A stretch of 64,000 nucleotides of DNA from Paulinella micropora. Taxonomy: Eukaryota; Cercozoa; Imbricatea; Euglyphida. This document shows positions 10,298 to 21,914 of the stretch, piece by piece (the first letter of the stretch is position 1; each line of letters begins with the position of its first letter). The notes under the pieces are model-generated. The model was not told the DNA's origin and did not search any database. It saw nothing but the letters and a program-made list of their open reading frames with translations. A program made the translations under genes and the position numbers. The stretch is taken from assembly GCA_009731375.1 (NCBI GenBank), contig BJOX01000042.1:644584-708583 (forward strand), given 5' to 3'.

Positions 10298-13200
10298 TTA
10301 ATTTTCAAATATATAGGATTTTTCTTGCAGAACCACTTGCACTTTATCCTGTCTGATATCCGCCAACGCTATCACCTGTGCCGCGATCTCCGGAACCACC
10401 GCTTTCGTCTCTTTATCCTTCCATATCCCCGCCAGAACCATTGGGTATATCTCCTTCTTCTCGTGCAACAGACTGAGCCCCGCGATACTGGCAAAGATGT
10501 CCCGTAATGCCATCCTCTTCGTAACCAGAGCCTGTGCCGCGTCCTTCAGCGCCTCTATCTCATCCCCCCTGTCAAGAAGTTGGTGAAACTGGTACACGTC
10601 GGCGAACACAAAATGAGCGACATCGACCACCACCTTCTTGTTATTCGCCCCTTGCTCCCCGAACTCCTTCCTGAACCGCTCCTCCCATACATGCGTGTCA
10701 AGTAACCGCGTGTGTTCGTCCCCCGATCCTACCAAGTTGCCCAACAAGTAGCACACTTGGTCCGCCGCGTCCCCACACAGTGCCGCTTTTGCCTCACTCC
10801 GCAAAGCCACAATGAACTTACGTACCTTGTTCATATACTCATACTCGTGCTGTTTGCTCGCAACCATTGGCCTTTCTCCGTGTTCCTGCAGCAGCTGCGT
10901 CTTACGGAGCTGTCCCAGGATCCTCTACCGTCGATCTTTGACTTGCTTGTGCCACGCCGCCTCCGCTTTTCCCCCTTTTCCCCCTCCCTTGATCTTGATC
11001 TGTATTCCGATTCCTCTGAATCCGAGCTCGCCGCTCTCTCCGACTGCCTCCCCTTCTTCTTCTTTTTCTTCCGCTTTTCCGGGGACGCTGTTGCCGTTTC
11101 CGCTTCCGTCGCCGCCATCCGAATCCTGATCCACGTATACCAACCCCGCACACATCCGTTCAGGATGGACAAACCAAAGACCCATTGCCGCAGTTCCTTC
11201 CGTTTTTCCTCCTTTTCCGCATCCGTTGCCGCATCGTTCAACGCCGCTGCCTCTTCCAACAACTTGTGCAGTGATGCATCCCTCTTCTTCATCCTTGCCC
11301 CCACGTCAGTCGGCCCCGCCATATATTCCCGCATGGCGTCATACGCCTTGCCCGCCAACCCTCTAAGGCTCCGTGCCCAACCCGTATGGCAATTCTGTAT
11401 CAGATCCGCCAGTTCCTCCGCCGGGTTCCTGGAAAACGCCGCGTCCCACCTCGTTATTGCATCCGCCATCTTTGCGGCCGCTTGTTGTAACTCCCGTCAC
11501 TGCGCCCCCGCTGACACAACGACTTGATGTCCCCGTTTGATATATATACCCCCTCCTCCAACATCCGATTCATCACGAAATTGGGCAGCTTCATTTTACT
11601 CACTTTGTCCCGGTAAAACCCAACCCCTATGTACAGCGCTTCCGCCAAATGGATCAGGTCCACGATCATCATCCCCGGCCCATACGTCGGCACCTAGTCC
11701 ACCTCACTGTATATGCCTCCTTCGTCCTCCCTTTTTGTCCACACCTTGTAGTTTTTCGTCGACAACTGCCTGTATATCTCCGGTGCCATCTCCGGCGTAC
11801 GTTGCAACAGTTTGTGGAAGAATAGCGACATAGTTGGTGGGTTCCTCGCATACGTCGGATCCGATGCCGCAGGCAGTGCCTCCGCCTTAGCCTCCGTGTA
11901 CCGCATTGGGTCCTCCCGTCGGCTCGCCGGTGTAAACGGTATCGCGCGAATGGTCGGTCCTATCCATCCCACGTCCTCGTCGTCTCTGAACTCCGGTGCC
12001 CCAGGTTGTGCCTCCATCTCGAATTCTAAAGTATAAAATATATATTATGATTGAAACAGTGATCCCCAAATATACATGTTCCCGTGGCATTATTATAGCT
12101 GCTTATTTTATGTCCTCCCCTGGTCCCCAAGCCCGTGTCTCCCGTTCCTGTCTTGTTCCACCCTTTTTTCCCCGTTTGTTTTCCCTTTTGTTTTGTTTTC
12201 TGTAAGGCCACCCTTATCTGTATTTACGCTCTGCCCCTTTTCCCTTCCCCTCCGCTTCTCTATATTTCTTCCCGCATACATTCGTCCCACGTCTCCTTAG
12301 AGAGGCCTTGCGTCCACTCCGTTACTTCCGCTCCCGTCTCCAGCTTCTCGATCCCCTCTTCCTTTATATCCCTTCCTTCTTCTCTACCTCCCTGTCAGAT
12401 GTCTCGTCCTGATCGTTCATTGCGTTATTCCGTTCCTTCTCTTCCCGTCTCTGTTGCATCCGCTCCTTCTCTAAAGTCTCAATCCACGCCCGCGTTTCGT
12501 GACTGTCCCAATCCTTGTCCGGTGTGGTTTTCTCCACCTCCGTAGCGGTCCCACAAACATTTTCCAGCTGTCCTCCCCCCGGTCCTTCAAAACTTTCACC
12601 CACTTCCTCGCGTGTTCCACCTTCCCCTTGGCACAGGCCCATGCCGTATGGATTCTCTCCGCCGTCCATTTCCCCTGTACTTTCATCAACACAGCCATGA
12701 AACTGTATTGATATTGTGCTTTCTCCGTCATGGCAAACACCTTCCACAAACCCTCGTCGTTGCTATACCAACGATATTACAATTCCCACATAGCTCTAAT
12801 TGCCATCCACCTCGCATCCCTTCGGACTCGATCCGTGTCCATAATCGCTCCCACCCGTTCACCCCACCGATATCCCATTTCCTCTAAAAACCGTTGAGCC
12901 TCCTCATCCATCTTATATTCCACTCCCCCTATCTGTCCCAACTTCTTTTCCTCCTCCGATATCCCCATCCTTACTTCCCGTATGCTCATCCGATGCCGTA
13001 TTCTTTCCTAAAGTAGGGACAAAAGGTACTATGTCTTGTGTCTGACGCCGAACCCTCCTCCTTCTTTTCCTTCTCCTCTCCTCCTTCCTATCCTCCTCTT
13101 CCATCATTGCCCGTTCTTTGCCCCTCAGATACGCTTCCCACTCTACCATCGCCCTAACATAGGCCTCCTCTGCCTGTGTTAGATCCCTCGCCTCGTGAAA

Positions 13201-13950
13201 ATGCATTACCGTATTAGAAACCTCGTCCCGAACCTGCTCCCGTGTTATTAGATATTCCTCCTCCCGCTTAGATACCCAAAACGACAACATGTCCCCTTCC
13301 TCAGAGTCCTCCTTCTCCTCTGTCTCCTCACTTGTCTCCCCGCCTTCTTCGTTTTCTTCCTCCAAAGCCCCATTTGTCTCCTTACTCCCCTTCTCCATAC
13401 CTAGCATAATAGGTACCCACGTGTCCCTTCATGCATTTATTCTCTCCTCTGTCTCTTCCGGGCTCTCGCCACCTCCGCCTCCTCATCCTTGTCTCGTTTC
13501 CCCCGCTCCTCTTCCCTCTTGGGCTCCGCGTAATTCCCGTCTCTCCCGTTTGAGAGACTGCAAAGATTCCCTGAACCGTCGCCGGTTTTCCCTTGCCTCT
13601 TGATTCCACACGTATCGTGCCCGTCTCATTTCAGCCAGCATCAAGGTCGATATTTTCGCCTTCTCTGCCCTGTTCATTGCCTCCCATCTCCTTTCGAGCT
13701 CGTGAGAGCAGGCCCCCTTCTTCCTTTCCCATTCTAACGTTTGTTCCCGCAAGGTTTCATATTCCTTATCTGTCGCTACCACCTCCTTGTATACATCCTT
13801 GCCTATGCGTATCTACCCTTTCATCCACATCCCCCTCTCTCCCTCTTCGTTCTCCTCTTCCCACTTCTCACGCCAGAAATCCTCTAAACCCCGTATGTCC
13901 TCCTTCTTCTCCGCCTTTTCAGACTCCTTGTTTTCCATCGTGCACCTAAG
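10298..13950 (-). pseudogene. Decayed minus-strand coding region, unknown family
   Basis: Consecutive minus-strand frames tile this interval: 13782-13483, 13407-12913, 12989-12777, 12749-12471, 12017-11694, 11693-11454, 11469-10831 and 10867-10298. Junctions overlap or nearly touch but change frame, so this reads as one or two long genes broken by indels and stops. Visible features: a long Glu/Lys/Arg coiled-coil part (WERKKGACSHELERRWEAMN; then Glu runs and KEERRRKRRRRVRRQ near 13060), a globular middle part (MSLFFHKLLQRTPEMAPEIY), a Lys-rich linker with KKKKKK near 11070, and a helical C-terminal part (VVVDVAHFVFADVYQFHQLL) ending at 10298. It could be the structural gene of a retroelement or a host gene. 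I recognise no catalytic motif. Confidence 0.5.
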
Positions 13951-15239
13951 GTAGGGCATAAGTCCTCATGCTCTGCTTCCCCCATACCACAGTACTCCCC
14001 TCTTCCATTCCTCCTACCATCCGTTCAAGTGCTCTTTATCTCTCTAGACTCTCTTCAAGTCCCCAGCAGCCTCTTTGTTCCAAAACCTCAACTCCTTCAA
14101 GTTCCCCTGTCATCCTCTACGCACTTCTGCTCCTCAACACCGCGTTCTCTGTCACCCCAGTCATACTCGTACGTGATATGGTCGAAACAGCCAATAGTTC
14201 TCATGTGGTAAACAGTCCGCAAACACGCCCTAAATCTCTCCCTTTGACTTGGCGTGTCTCTGACGCTTTTTGTCCGCTATACCCGTCTGATTTGTTGACC
14301 TCTCTTTGCGCCATGATGGCATTGACTTACCCCCTTCGAAAACCTCATTTATCCTTGGAATTCCGAGCTTTTTTCAAGTTCCCTGTGTAGTCCTCCACCC
14401 CTATTCCCATTCCCTCGGGTGGCAACCTGCTTGCTTACCTCCTTATTCTGAAAAATTGTTTCTCCTGACCCCCTTCTTCCGACCGACATGTCCACCCCCC
14501 AAAACCGTGCCTGTTGGAACCCCTTTTCTTCATAAAATCTCACAAAATTTGCTTCCCCCGACTTCTCCTGTTTCCTCTTTCGTTCTCCCACGTCTCCGTT
14601 CCCCCAAATATGCCCGATTCTTCACAAAATCCTTACGTCTCAGCGCCCGTTTCCATGCTTCCGACCCCAAGTCAACAGGGCATACGAGTTTCCAGCCCCC
14701 AAAACCCACGAAAAACATCACAAATCCTCAATCCATGATGAAGCAAACACGAATTACCCATTCCTGCATAGCTTCCTATACATGTACCCTTATATGTATG
14801 AAAGAGAGAGTGTCCCCATCCAGTGTCCGCATCACAGCAACCCTCGCCTCCTCACCAAACCAGCCGAAAACAACACGCTCTTGGCATAAAATCATTCCTC
14901 TTTGCCTCCTGTGTATACCCACACATCTAGAGACCCAATCAAAACACTCACACCTTATGAAACCCTACCTTTTCCCAACTTTGTCTGCAAGCTGTCAAGC
15001 GCAAAACGCCTGTCCGTCAGCAACCCCAGCCCCACTCACAAACAGACCATAAGCAGCCCTGCAACTCAAGAAAATCATTGCCCATAACTGTTTGCACGCC
15101 CCTAGACCCAAAACATCTCAAGAAAAAGCACCTAACCCCTGGAAGCGCATCAGAAAAATTCCCCCCCCTTTCCCATTTTCTCTCGATGTCTCTTTTCCAA
15201 CAGAAAATTTCCGAGAAACTGAGGAAAATTTCCATACCC
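13951..15239. other. C-rich stretch without a convincing gene
   Basis: Strongly C/T-biased on this strand, like the adjoining minus-strand coding region. Several short open frames exist on both strands but none has protein-like continuity. It may be the decayed 5' part of the gene at 10298-13950. Confidence 0.4.
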
Positions 15240-15501
15240 CGTTTATTGTATTAGCGACTCCAGATTGTTACGATAGTAGGATATTTAATAAACAGATAAC
15301 TGTTACTAACAATATAACATTCATACCGGCTAAAAGGACTTGTCCCTTTTGCCACCTTTTTGCACGGCAACTACTAAAAATATAGTGGCGAATTCCGGTA
15401 AGTTTTATATGTTTATTTTGATTATTTATGTGGAAACAGCATGTCTAAGTAATAAAAATCAATTTTAAATGTTTTTTCAAGTTGCCAGGGTCACTAGATC
15501 A

Positions 15502-15880
15502 GCAAAAATGTAGCAAAACTAACAAATATTTTTACTCTTTATTTTGCCACCTATTTGCCCCTTTCTTGCTGGATTTTTACTGTGATTTCCACTCCTCAAG
15601 TTGAATTGCATGATAAATTAATAAAAAATCAAATTTAAATTGAATTACATCATACAGCACAATTGTGCGGGTGGCACCAGTGACTTGAAATTAGTGATAT
15701 TTGCCACTCATAATTTCACTAAGTCAATAATACATAAGTGGCCAAAACAAAATAAATCCTGCAGCGTTTACTTCCTAATTCATTTAAATAATCACGGAAA
15801 AGATAAATTTTAATTAATTTTGAATATTAATACTTGATTTATCATAGTCACTTAACTTTACCGGTGTTACTTACGGATAA
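15502..15880 (+). repeat. Left terminal inverted repeat
   Basis: Pairs with 21530-21912. Landmarks: CCACCTATTTGCCCCTTTCT, CAGCACAATTGTGCGGGTGG, CTTTACCGGTGTTACTTACG at the inner edge. Confidence 0.9.
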
Positions 15881-16024
15881 CACTTTGAATTTACCCAGGG
15901 ACGATTATAATAGGGATGACGATTTAAAGCAGTTATTAATACATACAAATACTAATGGGTTGATAAACAGAAAGTAATAATATCAATAATTCTAAACTTT
16001 ACTAATATGACTTACGAAAATAAT

Positions 16025-16079
16025 AATAATATGACTTACGAAAATAATAATAATATGACTTACGAAAATAATAATAATA
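16025..16079. repeat. Short tandem repeat (taatatgacttacgaaaataa)
   Basis: Three 27-bp units of AATAATAATAATATGACTTA plus CGAAAAT immediately downstream of the minus-strand ORF 16080-17167. Confidence 0.9.
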
Positions 16080-17167
16080 CTACCACGCGTAAAAGTTGCT
16101 GAAAAGTTGTTGTTGCCTGAGCTGTTCCTGCCTCATGTGATGTTCCTGGTCAATGCGTCGCTGCTCTTGAATAAAATGATAATTCATAAAAGAGGATTGT
16201 TGACGAGTGGCCACGGGCGATTGAAATGGTGGCTTGTTTGTCTGCGACAAAGTAAGCTGCTGAAAAGGCTGAATTTGCAAGTTACTATTATCTCCTCCAC
16301 CGTTCTCATCTGGCTCTTCAACTGGTTGGCAGGCTGTAGTTTGCGTGGATTGCTCTGCTGCGAATTAGTACTGGTATTGGTGTTAATATTACCAGTCTGC
16401 GACTTGGACTTCATCTCTGTACGAAGTGAGATCATTTCAGCGGAAATTTTCTCCAGGACATGAGCCAGTTGATTGTTGCCTGCCTGTGTGGCCGCAGCAT
16501 TTGCTTTCAAGGCAGAGGTAACAGCGTTGTTCACGATCGCAGCAACGTCTATGTTGGGTGCGAGGCTGTTTGGCGAGGTAAGCTCGGGCTCTGACGGAGT
16601 ACTTTTACCTTTACCCTTGGGCGTGTCACCGCTGATCGTGGGTTGAACCTCGCCTTCAGTGTCCTGTGCCCGTGGTTTCTTGCGTGACTTTCTGGACTTA
16701 TACACCTTTTTGAGGGGAAGCGATGGGGAGGCTTCGATCAAAGCGAGTTCGAATTCGTCAACCTTGGGCTCAGGCTTTGTGCACGCTCTGCGCGGGCGAC
16801 CATTTTCCCACGACTCTGCAGATTGCGGTTGATCGTTCAGCCACACAAAGTCGTAAACTACGGGCAGCAGCTCGGTTGGAGTGTTCGGATCAGCCATGCG
16901 CTGTATATCAGCCTGAATCTCTTTGTTCCACTTTTGCTCATGTATCTGACTCTTGGCCAGTTGTTTGGACAAGTCAGGATCGATAACGTTAAGTGACGCG
17001 ATTTGGTACTGGTTGAACACATCGCCTGTGTCTGGATCACGCACCACTCGTTGAATCAACACTGTCTTTGTAATGTCAGTGATGTTATTCGAACATTTTT
17101 TCGGGAATGGTTTGGTCAGCTTGCACCCGGGTCTGCAGGCAGCAATGTTAATTTGCAAGGCGCACAA
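16080..17167 (-). CDS. Unassigned protein of the TIR element, Gln-rich C-terminus
   Basis: Frame from 17167 (MCALQINIAACRPG). Early part folded-looking (VLIQRVVRDPDTGDVFNQYQ, VWLNDQPQSAESWENGRPRR), then a Lys/Arg/Ser/Pro-rich middle (KKVYKSRKSRKKPRAQD), then Asn/Thr/Gln-rich sequence. Near 16320 the protein-like sequence moves to another frame and ends at 16080 with a Gln-rich tail (QEQRRIDQEHHMRQEQLRQQ). About 360 residues in total. It begins 15 bases after the stop of the neighbouring minus ORF, so the two may be one transcript or two exons. No domain recognised. Confidence 0.5.
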
Positions 17168-17182
17168 AAATTAGCAACTCGG

Positions 17183-18415
17183 TTACCCTACTGCAAAGAA
17201 AGACTCTTCCTCACGGCTTCCAAGCTTCACCTTTGGCTTTAAAAGCAAATTCTTCAGATTGCGCGGAACAAGGGACTCTAACACTGCGTATTGCTCCCGG
17301 CTCCCAGTGGTGGGATTGCGAAAATGCAGGACGGTCGCGACAGCCATTTTTGCGTCTTCGAACTTATACATGCGCGACTCGAAGCAGTACATTCCATCGG
17401 CGGGGAGCGTGTGGTGACTTTCTTTCTTACTTGCTTCTTCTTCTTCTTCTTCTTCTTCTGTCTTTTCTTTCTTTGATGTCTCTCCTTTCTCTGGTGTGTC
17501 TGTCTTTTTCTCTGGCTCTTTCTCTGGTGTGTCTGTCTTTTTCTCTGGCTCTTCTTTCGGGCTCTCTTTTGGTTTCTCTGCCTCATCTTCTTTCTTTGGT
17601 GGTGGCTTCTCTTTGTTCAACTCGCGTAGCGCGGCTTCTCTCTCTTGCGTCTGTCGTTCTCTCTCTTGTCTGTCTTTTTCCTCTCTGTCTTTCTGTTCTC
17701 TGTCTTGTCTGTCTTTCTCCTCTCTGTCCTTTTGGTCTTTCATCTCTTTCTCTTTCTTTTGCTCTTCAATCTGTTTGCGCTCTCGCTCTTCTGCTTTTCT
17801 TTGTGTGTCTTCTTGTATCTTCCTCAGTTCGTCATCTCTATGCTTTTTTTCTTCTTCAGTCAACTCTTTCTGTCTCGGCACTTTCTGCTTTTTCTGCTTC
17901 TTCTTGCTGCCTTCTTGTTCGTCTTGCTCTTTTTTTCTTTTCTTTTGGGTTTTCTTCTTGTCTTTCTTCCCTGTCTTATCTTCGCTCGTCTCTGTCTTGT
18001 CTTTGTCTGTCCCTGGCTTGTCTTTCTCTCCCTCTGGCTTGTTTTCCTCTTTCTCTGCCTTGTCTTCCTTCTTCTTTTTTTCTTTCTTCTTTCTATCTTT
18101 CTTCTCCTCTGTGCACACAGCTTGATTGGGGGGGTTTCTGATCCTCTTACCCAAGCTTCCACCCTCTTTCCATTCCACCCCCTCAAGTGGCTTGTAGTTC
18201 TTGTACCGAACTGTATACCCCACTATCTCATTGCACCACTGCGCTTCAGCCGGCCAATTCCACAACAGAGCTTTCGTCTCGTCATACGATTCTTGGTCTA
18301 CATCTGCAGTGCAAGTAAACTTACGGTCTGCACCAACCCTTCCCCACTCCACCCAGTTGTCCTCGGTGTTGACTTCAACGAAGATGACGCCCTCCGCATT
18401 TCTACGCCGCCCCAA
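17183..18415 (-). CDS. Unassigned protein of the TIR element with a ~230-residue charged centre
   Basis: 410 codons, uninterrupted. Residues 1-100 look globular (GVIFVEVNTEDNWVEWGRVG, YTVRYKNYKPLEGVEW). Residues about 105-335 are almost entirely Lys, Glu, Asp, Gln and Arg with short internal repeats (DREEKDRQDREQKDREEKDR; PEKKTDTPEKEPEKKTDTPE), probably an extended or coiled-coil linker. The last 75 residues are globular again (DGMYCFESRMYKFEDAKMAV). No enzymatic motif is seen. An unbroken frame this long through a low-complexity linker suggests recent coding function. Confidence 0.6.
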   Translation of the reverse strand: MGRRRNAEGVIFVEVNTEDNWVEWGRVGADRKFTCTADVDQESYDETKALLWNWPAEAQWCNEIVGYTVRYKNYKPLEGVEWKEGGSLGKRIRNPPNQAVCTEEKKDRKKKEKKKKEDKAEKEENKPEGEKDKPGTDKDKTETSEDKTGKKDKKKTQKKRKKEQDEQEGSKKKQKKQKVPRQKELTEEEKKHRDDELRKIQEDTQRKAEERERKQIEEQKKEKEMKDQKDREEKDRQDREQKDREEKDRQERERQTQEREAALRELNKEKPPPKKEDEAEKPKESPKEEPEKKTDTPEKEPEKKTDTPEKGETSKKEKTEEEEEEEEASKKESHHTLPADGMYCFESRMYKFEDAKMAVATVLHFRNPTTGSREQYAVLESLVPRNLKNLLLKPKVKLGSREEESFFAVG

Positions 18416-18828
18416 AAGAGCAGAGACCTGCAGTGTTACAACAACATCAACATGAGTACTGAGGGTAACTTGATTATGAAGGAGTATGTACCTTCAAAGC
18501 CATACTGGAGCTTTGGTCCTTCCAAACTGGGAGGATTTTGAAGGGGTCAGTTGTGCAAAAGCTTCGCCAAAAAATCTGACGTTATTGCCGAAAAGGTGTG
18601 GCCTGATCACTGCAACGCCCCAGTGTTGCACTTTTTCTTGTGTCGGCTCCACTTTTTCGAACCTTTTTGGGCAAATTTTTGGGGTTGGGAGGGGTCAAGG
18701 GGAAGGTGTGGTGTTTTTGACAATGCGTTAAAACTAAGTGCTTTCTTGGAAAGATTTTTTGCACACTTGGCCTTAAGCATGTGTTCTCCATGATGCTATT
18801 TTTTTTCTTCCGAAAAACGGTACGTTTT

Positions 18829-18838
18829 NNNNNNNNNN
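18829..18838. other. Short gap between direct repeats
   Basis: cggtacgttt occurs on both sides of the 10-N join, so the join may hide a longer tandem or a misassembled overlap. Confidence 0.6.
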
Positions 18839-19050
18839 CGGTAAACGGTACGTTTTTAGACGTCTGTGCTTGCTTTCAGAACTCGGTCGGCGAACCTGGT
18901 TGCCCAGCCGTTTTGGACGTAGTGCTTTGCTGTACGTCTACTTGCTTTTTCACTTGAACCAAGGTGAGAAACTTGACTCATTTCATGTTGGCTCTTATTT
19001 GCACTGATTTTCTCGCCGTGCTTTTGCTTGCGTGTGTGTACAGTAAGAAC

Positions 19051-19080
19051 TAGGTCGGCAACTAACGAAGTTGCCGACCA
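19051..19080. repeat. Perfect 10-bp stem hairpin
   Basis: ggtcggcaac - taacgaa - gttgccgacc. Related aactcggtcggc motifs occur near 18880 and 19218. Could be a terminator-like or binding structure; function unknown. Confidence 0.6.
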
Positions 19081-19272
19081 AGTTTGGTCTCCCCTGCCTA
19101 CTGCTGCACAAGGTTCTTTTCTCCACGACTGTGTGTGTATGTTTGCAATGTTTGATCATGGTACTGATAAGTCTTTGTTTGTTTTGCTTGCAGAATGTCT
19201 GTGTCTGCTTGGGGCATGAACTCGGTCGTCAAAATCTGAGGTTCTTGTCTTGTTTTTGTACCACATACTGAT

Positions 19273-19276
<4 letters not shown>

Positions 19277-19305
<29 letters not shown>
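19277..19305. repeat. (CT)n microsatellite
   Basis: Dinucleotide run; the same flank (accacatactgataactctct) recurs at 19508, showing a ~240-bp duplication of the flank plus CT tract. Confidence 0.85.
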
Positions 19306-19311
<6 letters not shown>

Positions 19312-19522
19312 GCACTTTTACTTTTGCGTTACTGCACATAAGCAACTGGTTGTTGACGGACCTGACGATTCGATCGTCCTTCGCGGGCAGAGGGAAGGGT
19401 CACTTGCGTCCCCTCGCGGGACGTAACACCCATGCCAGGCCCGAGGCCCTAGTCTGATACTAGGAATGCTTTGCACTTTACTTTTCTGCACTGCCTCCTA
19501 ATATATTACCACATACTGATAA

Positions 19523-19567
<45 letters not shown>

Positions 19568-19585
19568 ACACACACACACACTCTC

Positions 19586-19629
<44 letters not shown>

Positions 19630-19651
19630 TAATAGTAATAATAATAATAAT

Positions 19652-19737
19652 AGTGCTTCTCTGTCAATGGCTGATGCAAATCTGCACATGCGCCTCCATC
19701 GTCTCACCCGTGAGGGGAGTACGAAGAATTGACGATA
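19652..19737 (-). mobile_element. tRNA-derived SINE, copy 1, cut by gap
   Basis: 3' portion (minus orientation) with the conserved gtgcttctctgtcaatggct end abutting (AAT)n. The rest is in the 19738-20468 gap. Confidence 0.85.
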
Positions 19738-20468
19738 NNNNNNNNNNNNNNNNNNNNNNNNNNNNNNNNNNNNNNNNNNNNNNNNNNNNNNNNNNNNNNN
19801 NNNNNNNNNNNNNNNNNNNNNNNNNNNNNNNNNNNNNNNNNNNNNNNNNNNNNNNNNNNNNNNNNNNNNNNNNNNNNNNNNNNNNNNNNNNNNNNNNNNN
19901 NNNNNNNNNNNNNNNNNNNNNNNNNNNNNNNNNNNNNNNNNNNNNNNNNNNNNNNNNNNNNNNNNNNNNNNNNNNNNNNNNNNNNNNNNNNNNNNNNNNN
20001 NNNNNNNNNNNNNNNNNNNNNNNNNNNNNNNNNNNNNNNNNNNNNNNNNNNNNNNNNNNNNNNNNNNNNNNNNNNNNNNNNNNNNNNNNNNNNNNNNNNN
20101 NNNNNNNNNNNNNNNNNNNNNNNNNNNNNNNNNNNNNNNNNNNNNNNNNNNNNNNNNNNNNNNNNNNNNNNNNNNNNNNNNNNNNNNNNNNNNNNNNNNN
20201 NNNNNNNNNNNNNNNNNNNNNNNNNNNNNNNNNNNNNNNNNNNNNNNNNNNNNNNNNNNNNNNNNNNNNNNNNNNNNNNNNNNNNNNNNNNNNNNNNNNN
20301 NNNNNNNNNNNNNNNNNNNNNNNNNNNNNNNNNNNNNNNNNNNNNNNNNNNNNNNNNNNNNNNNNNNNNNNNNNNNNNNNNNNNNNNNNNNNNNNNNNNN
20401 NNNNNNNNNNNNNNNNNNNNNNNNNNNNNNNNNNNNNNNNNNNNNNNNNNNNNNNNNNNNNNNNNNNN

Positions 20469-21430
20469 ATGTGGACTGGGTCACAGATAAAATCAAAGGC
20501 GATGTTCGTTCTCTCGCGCGCAAGTACTGCAGCGAAGAGGAAAAGCAGTGGTTTGAAGAAGTGATCAAGTATTCCGAGCTAACTCGTATTATTTGGGATG
20601 GTCCAGAGGGTGCAGGTGGTTTGCCCGGTCGGCCGGGACATTTGAGCTGTTCGGACAAGGCTGGGACGGATAGGAAAGCGCACATCCGCGTTCTTGCCGA
20701 GCTTCCTGATGATTTATGGGCTGTGCCCCCTGATCGGCAGGCTGCAGTGGACGCTGCCAACATGTTGACTGAGGCCGAACGCTTGTATGCTCCCCGTACT
20801 ACTTTTGTCAATGAGGGTCAGGGTGAGTCACACCCCCCGTGGATGGGGGCTCGAGTTCTCAACGAAGAGGAAAAGCGAGTGCATGATTTTGGCGATCCAA
20901 GTAGATTCCCCGCAGGTCATTTGAAAGTTTCCTCCTTATTGGAGGCTGGCAAAACAGTAGAAAATCTCAAACAGGCTACAGTGCAGGAGCTTAAGTCATG
21001 GTTAGAGGAGAAGGGGCAAAGGCGTACTGGAAACAAAGACATTCTTATTCAGCGAGTGCTTTCTTATGTAGATGATAGTGAGGAAAGGAATTTGCCTGAA
21101 GAACGCAAGCGGCCGGCACCACAGAGGCGACGCCGCAAGCGGCGTAGAGTTGAGCCAGCCGAGGAGGTTGCTGAAGAGAGTAAGTCAGAGACGGAATCAT
21201 CTGACGAAGACGCGCCCTTGATTCCGCCTTCTTTGGTAAGAGGTCAAAATCGTAATCGTACGCATTCTGCTGCTCGTGTGCGCGTTCGTCGTGTTTTTGG
21301 TAGGGTCTATGGTCTCAGCGATGAAGAAAGAGACGCGGCTGGTTTAAGGGCGGATGGTTGTATATCTGATTTATCAGACTCATCGTCTGAAGGTTGGTTG
21401 CCTGCAGCAATTGCAGAAGATAATTACTAG
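20469..21430 (+). CDS. SAP-domain protein of the TIR element, 5' end in gap
   Basis: Open from the gap edge to TAG at 21428. Residues about 150-195 fit a SAP domain, a DNA-binding helix-loop-helix: LKQATVQELKSWLEEKGQ followed by RRTGNKDILIQRVLSYV. After it come a bipartite basic signal (KRPAPQRRRRKRRRVEP) and an acidic Ser/Asp/Glu tail. The N-terminal 140 residues (WFEEVIKYSELTRIIWDGPE and so on) are unassigned. It lies next to the right inverted repeat, transcribed towards it. A DNA-binding element-encoded protein is the likely role. No transposase triad is seen in the visible part; the missing 5' part could hold one. Confidence 0.7.
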
Positions 21431-21529
21431 TAATTTGGTGAAATCTCTTTGTTCCACTTTATTTAAACTGACCTTAACTAGTAATATTATTAAAATTATA
21501 ACTTGAATTTTACACACTGTTTTAATAGT

Positions 21530-21912
21530 ATCCGTAAGTAACACCGGTAAAGTTAAGTGACTATGATAAATCAAGTATTAATATTTAAAATTAATTAAAA
21601 TTTATCTTTTCCGTGATTATTTAAATGAATTAGGAAGCAAACGCTGCAGGATTTATTTTGTTTCGGCCACTTATGTATTATTGACTTAGTGAAATTATGA
21701 GTGGCAAATATCACTAATTTTCAAGTCACTGGTGCCACCCGCACAATTGTGCTGTATGATGTAATTCAATTTAAATTTGATTTTTTATTAATTTATCATG
21801 TAATTCAACTTGAGGAGTGGAAATCACAGTAAAAATCCAGCAAGAAAGGGGCAAATAGGTGGCAAAATAAAGAGTAAAAATATTTGTTAGTTTTGCCACA
21901 TTTTTGCCATTT
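21530..21912 (-). repeat. Right terminal inverted repeat
   Basis: Reverse complement of 15502-15880 with scattered substitutions and one-base indels. The inner edge is at CCGTAAGTAACACCGGTAAA. Confidence 0.9.
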
Positions 21913-21914
21913 CA

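Larger units (their letters stand above)
15502..21912. mobile_element. Candidate ~6.4-kb DNA transposon with ~380-bp terminal inverted repeats
   Basis: 15502-15880 is repeated in inverted orientation at about 21530-21912 with only scattered mismatches, and both repeats point inwards. The outer ends are GCAAAAATGTAGCAAAAC and its counterpart GCAAAAATGTGGCAAAAC. Inside lie two minus-strand ORFs next to the left repeat and a plus-strand SAP-domain ORF next to the right repeat. A 731-N gap and a truncated SINE lie in the middle, so the interior may be misassembled. No target-site duplication is obvious and no transposase is recognised. Long inverted repeats of this size occur in Polinton/Maverick, MULE and related elements. 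Assignment is open. Confidence 0.65.

Noticed and set aside
10712-11527. Plus-strand ORFs between 10.7 and 15.1 kb
   Set aside because: They are Ser/Pro/Leu-rich shadows of the minus-strand coding frames and show no independent protein features.
17233-18541. Plus-strand ORFs rich in Leu/Ser/Phe/Cys over 17.2-18.5 kb
   Set aside because: Antisense of the Lys/Glu-rich minus-strand ORF; composition is fully explained by it.
15502-21912. LTR retrotransposon interpretation of the paired ~380-bp repeats
   Set aside because: The two repeats are inverted, not direct, and no RT or integrase lies between them.
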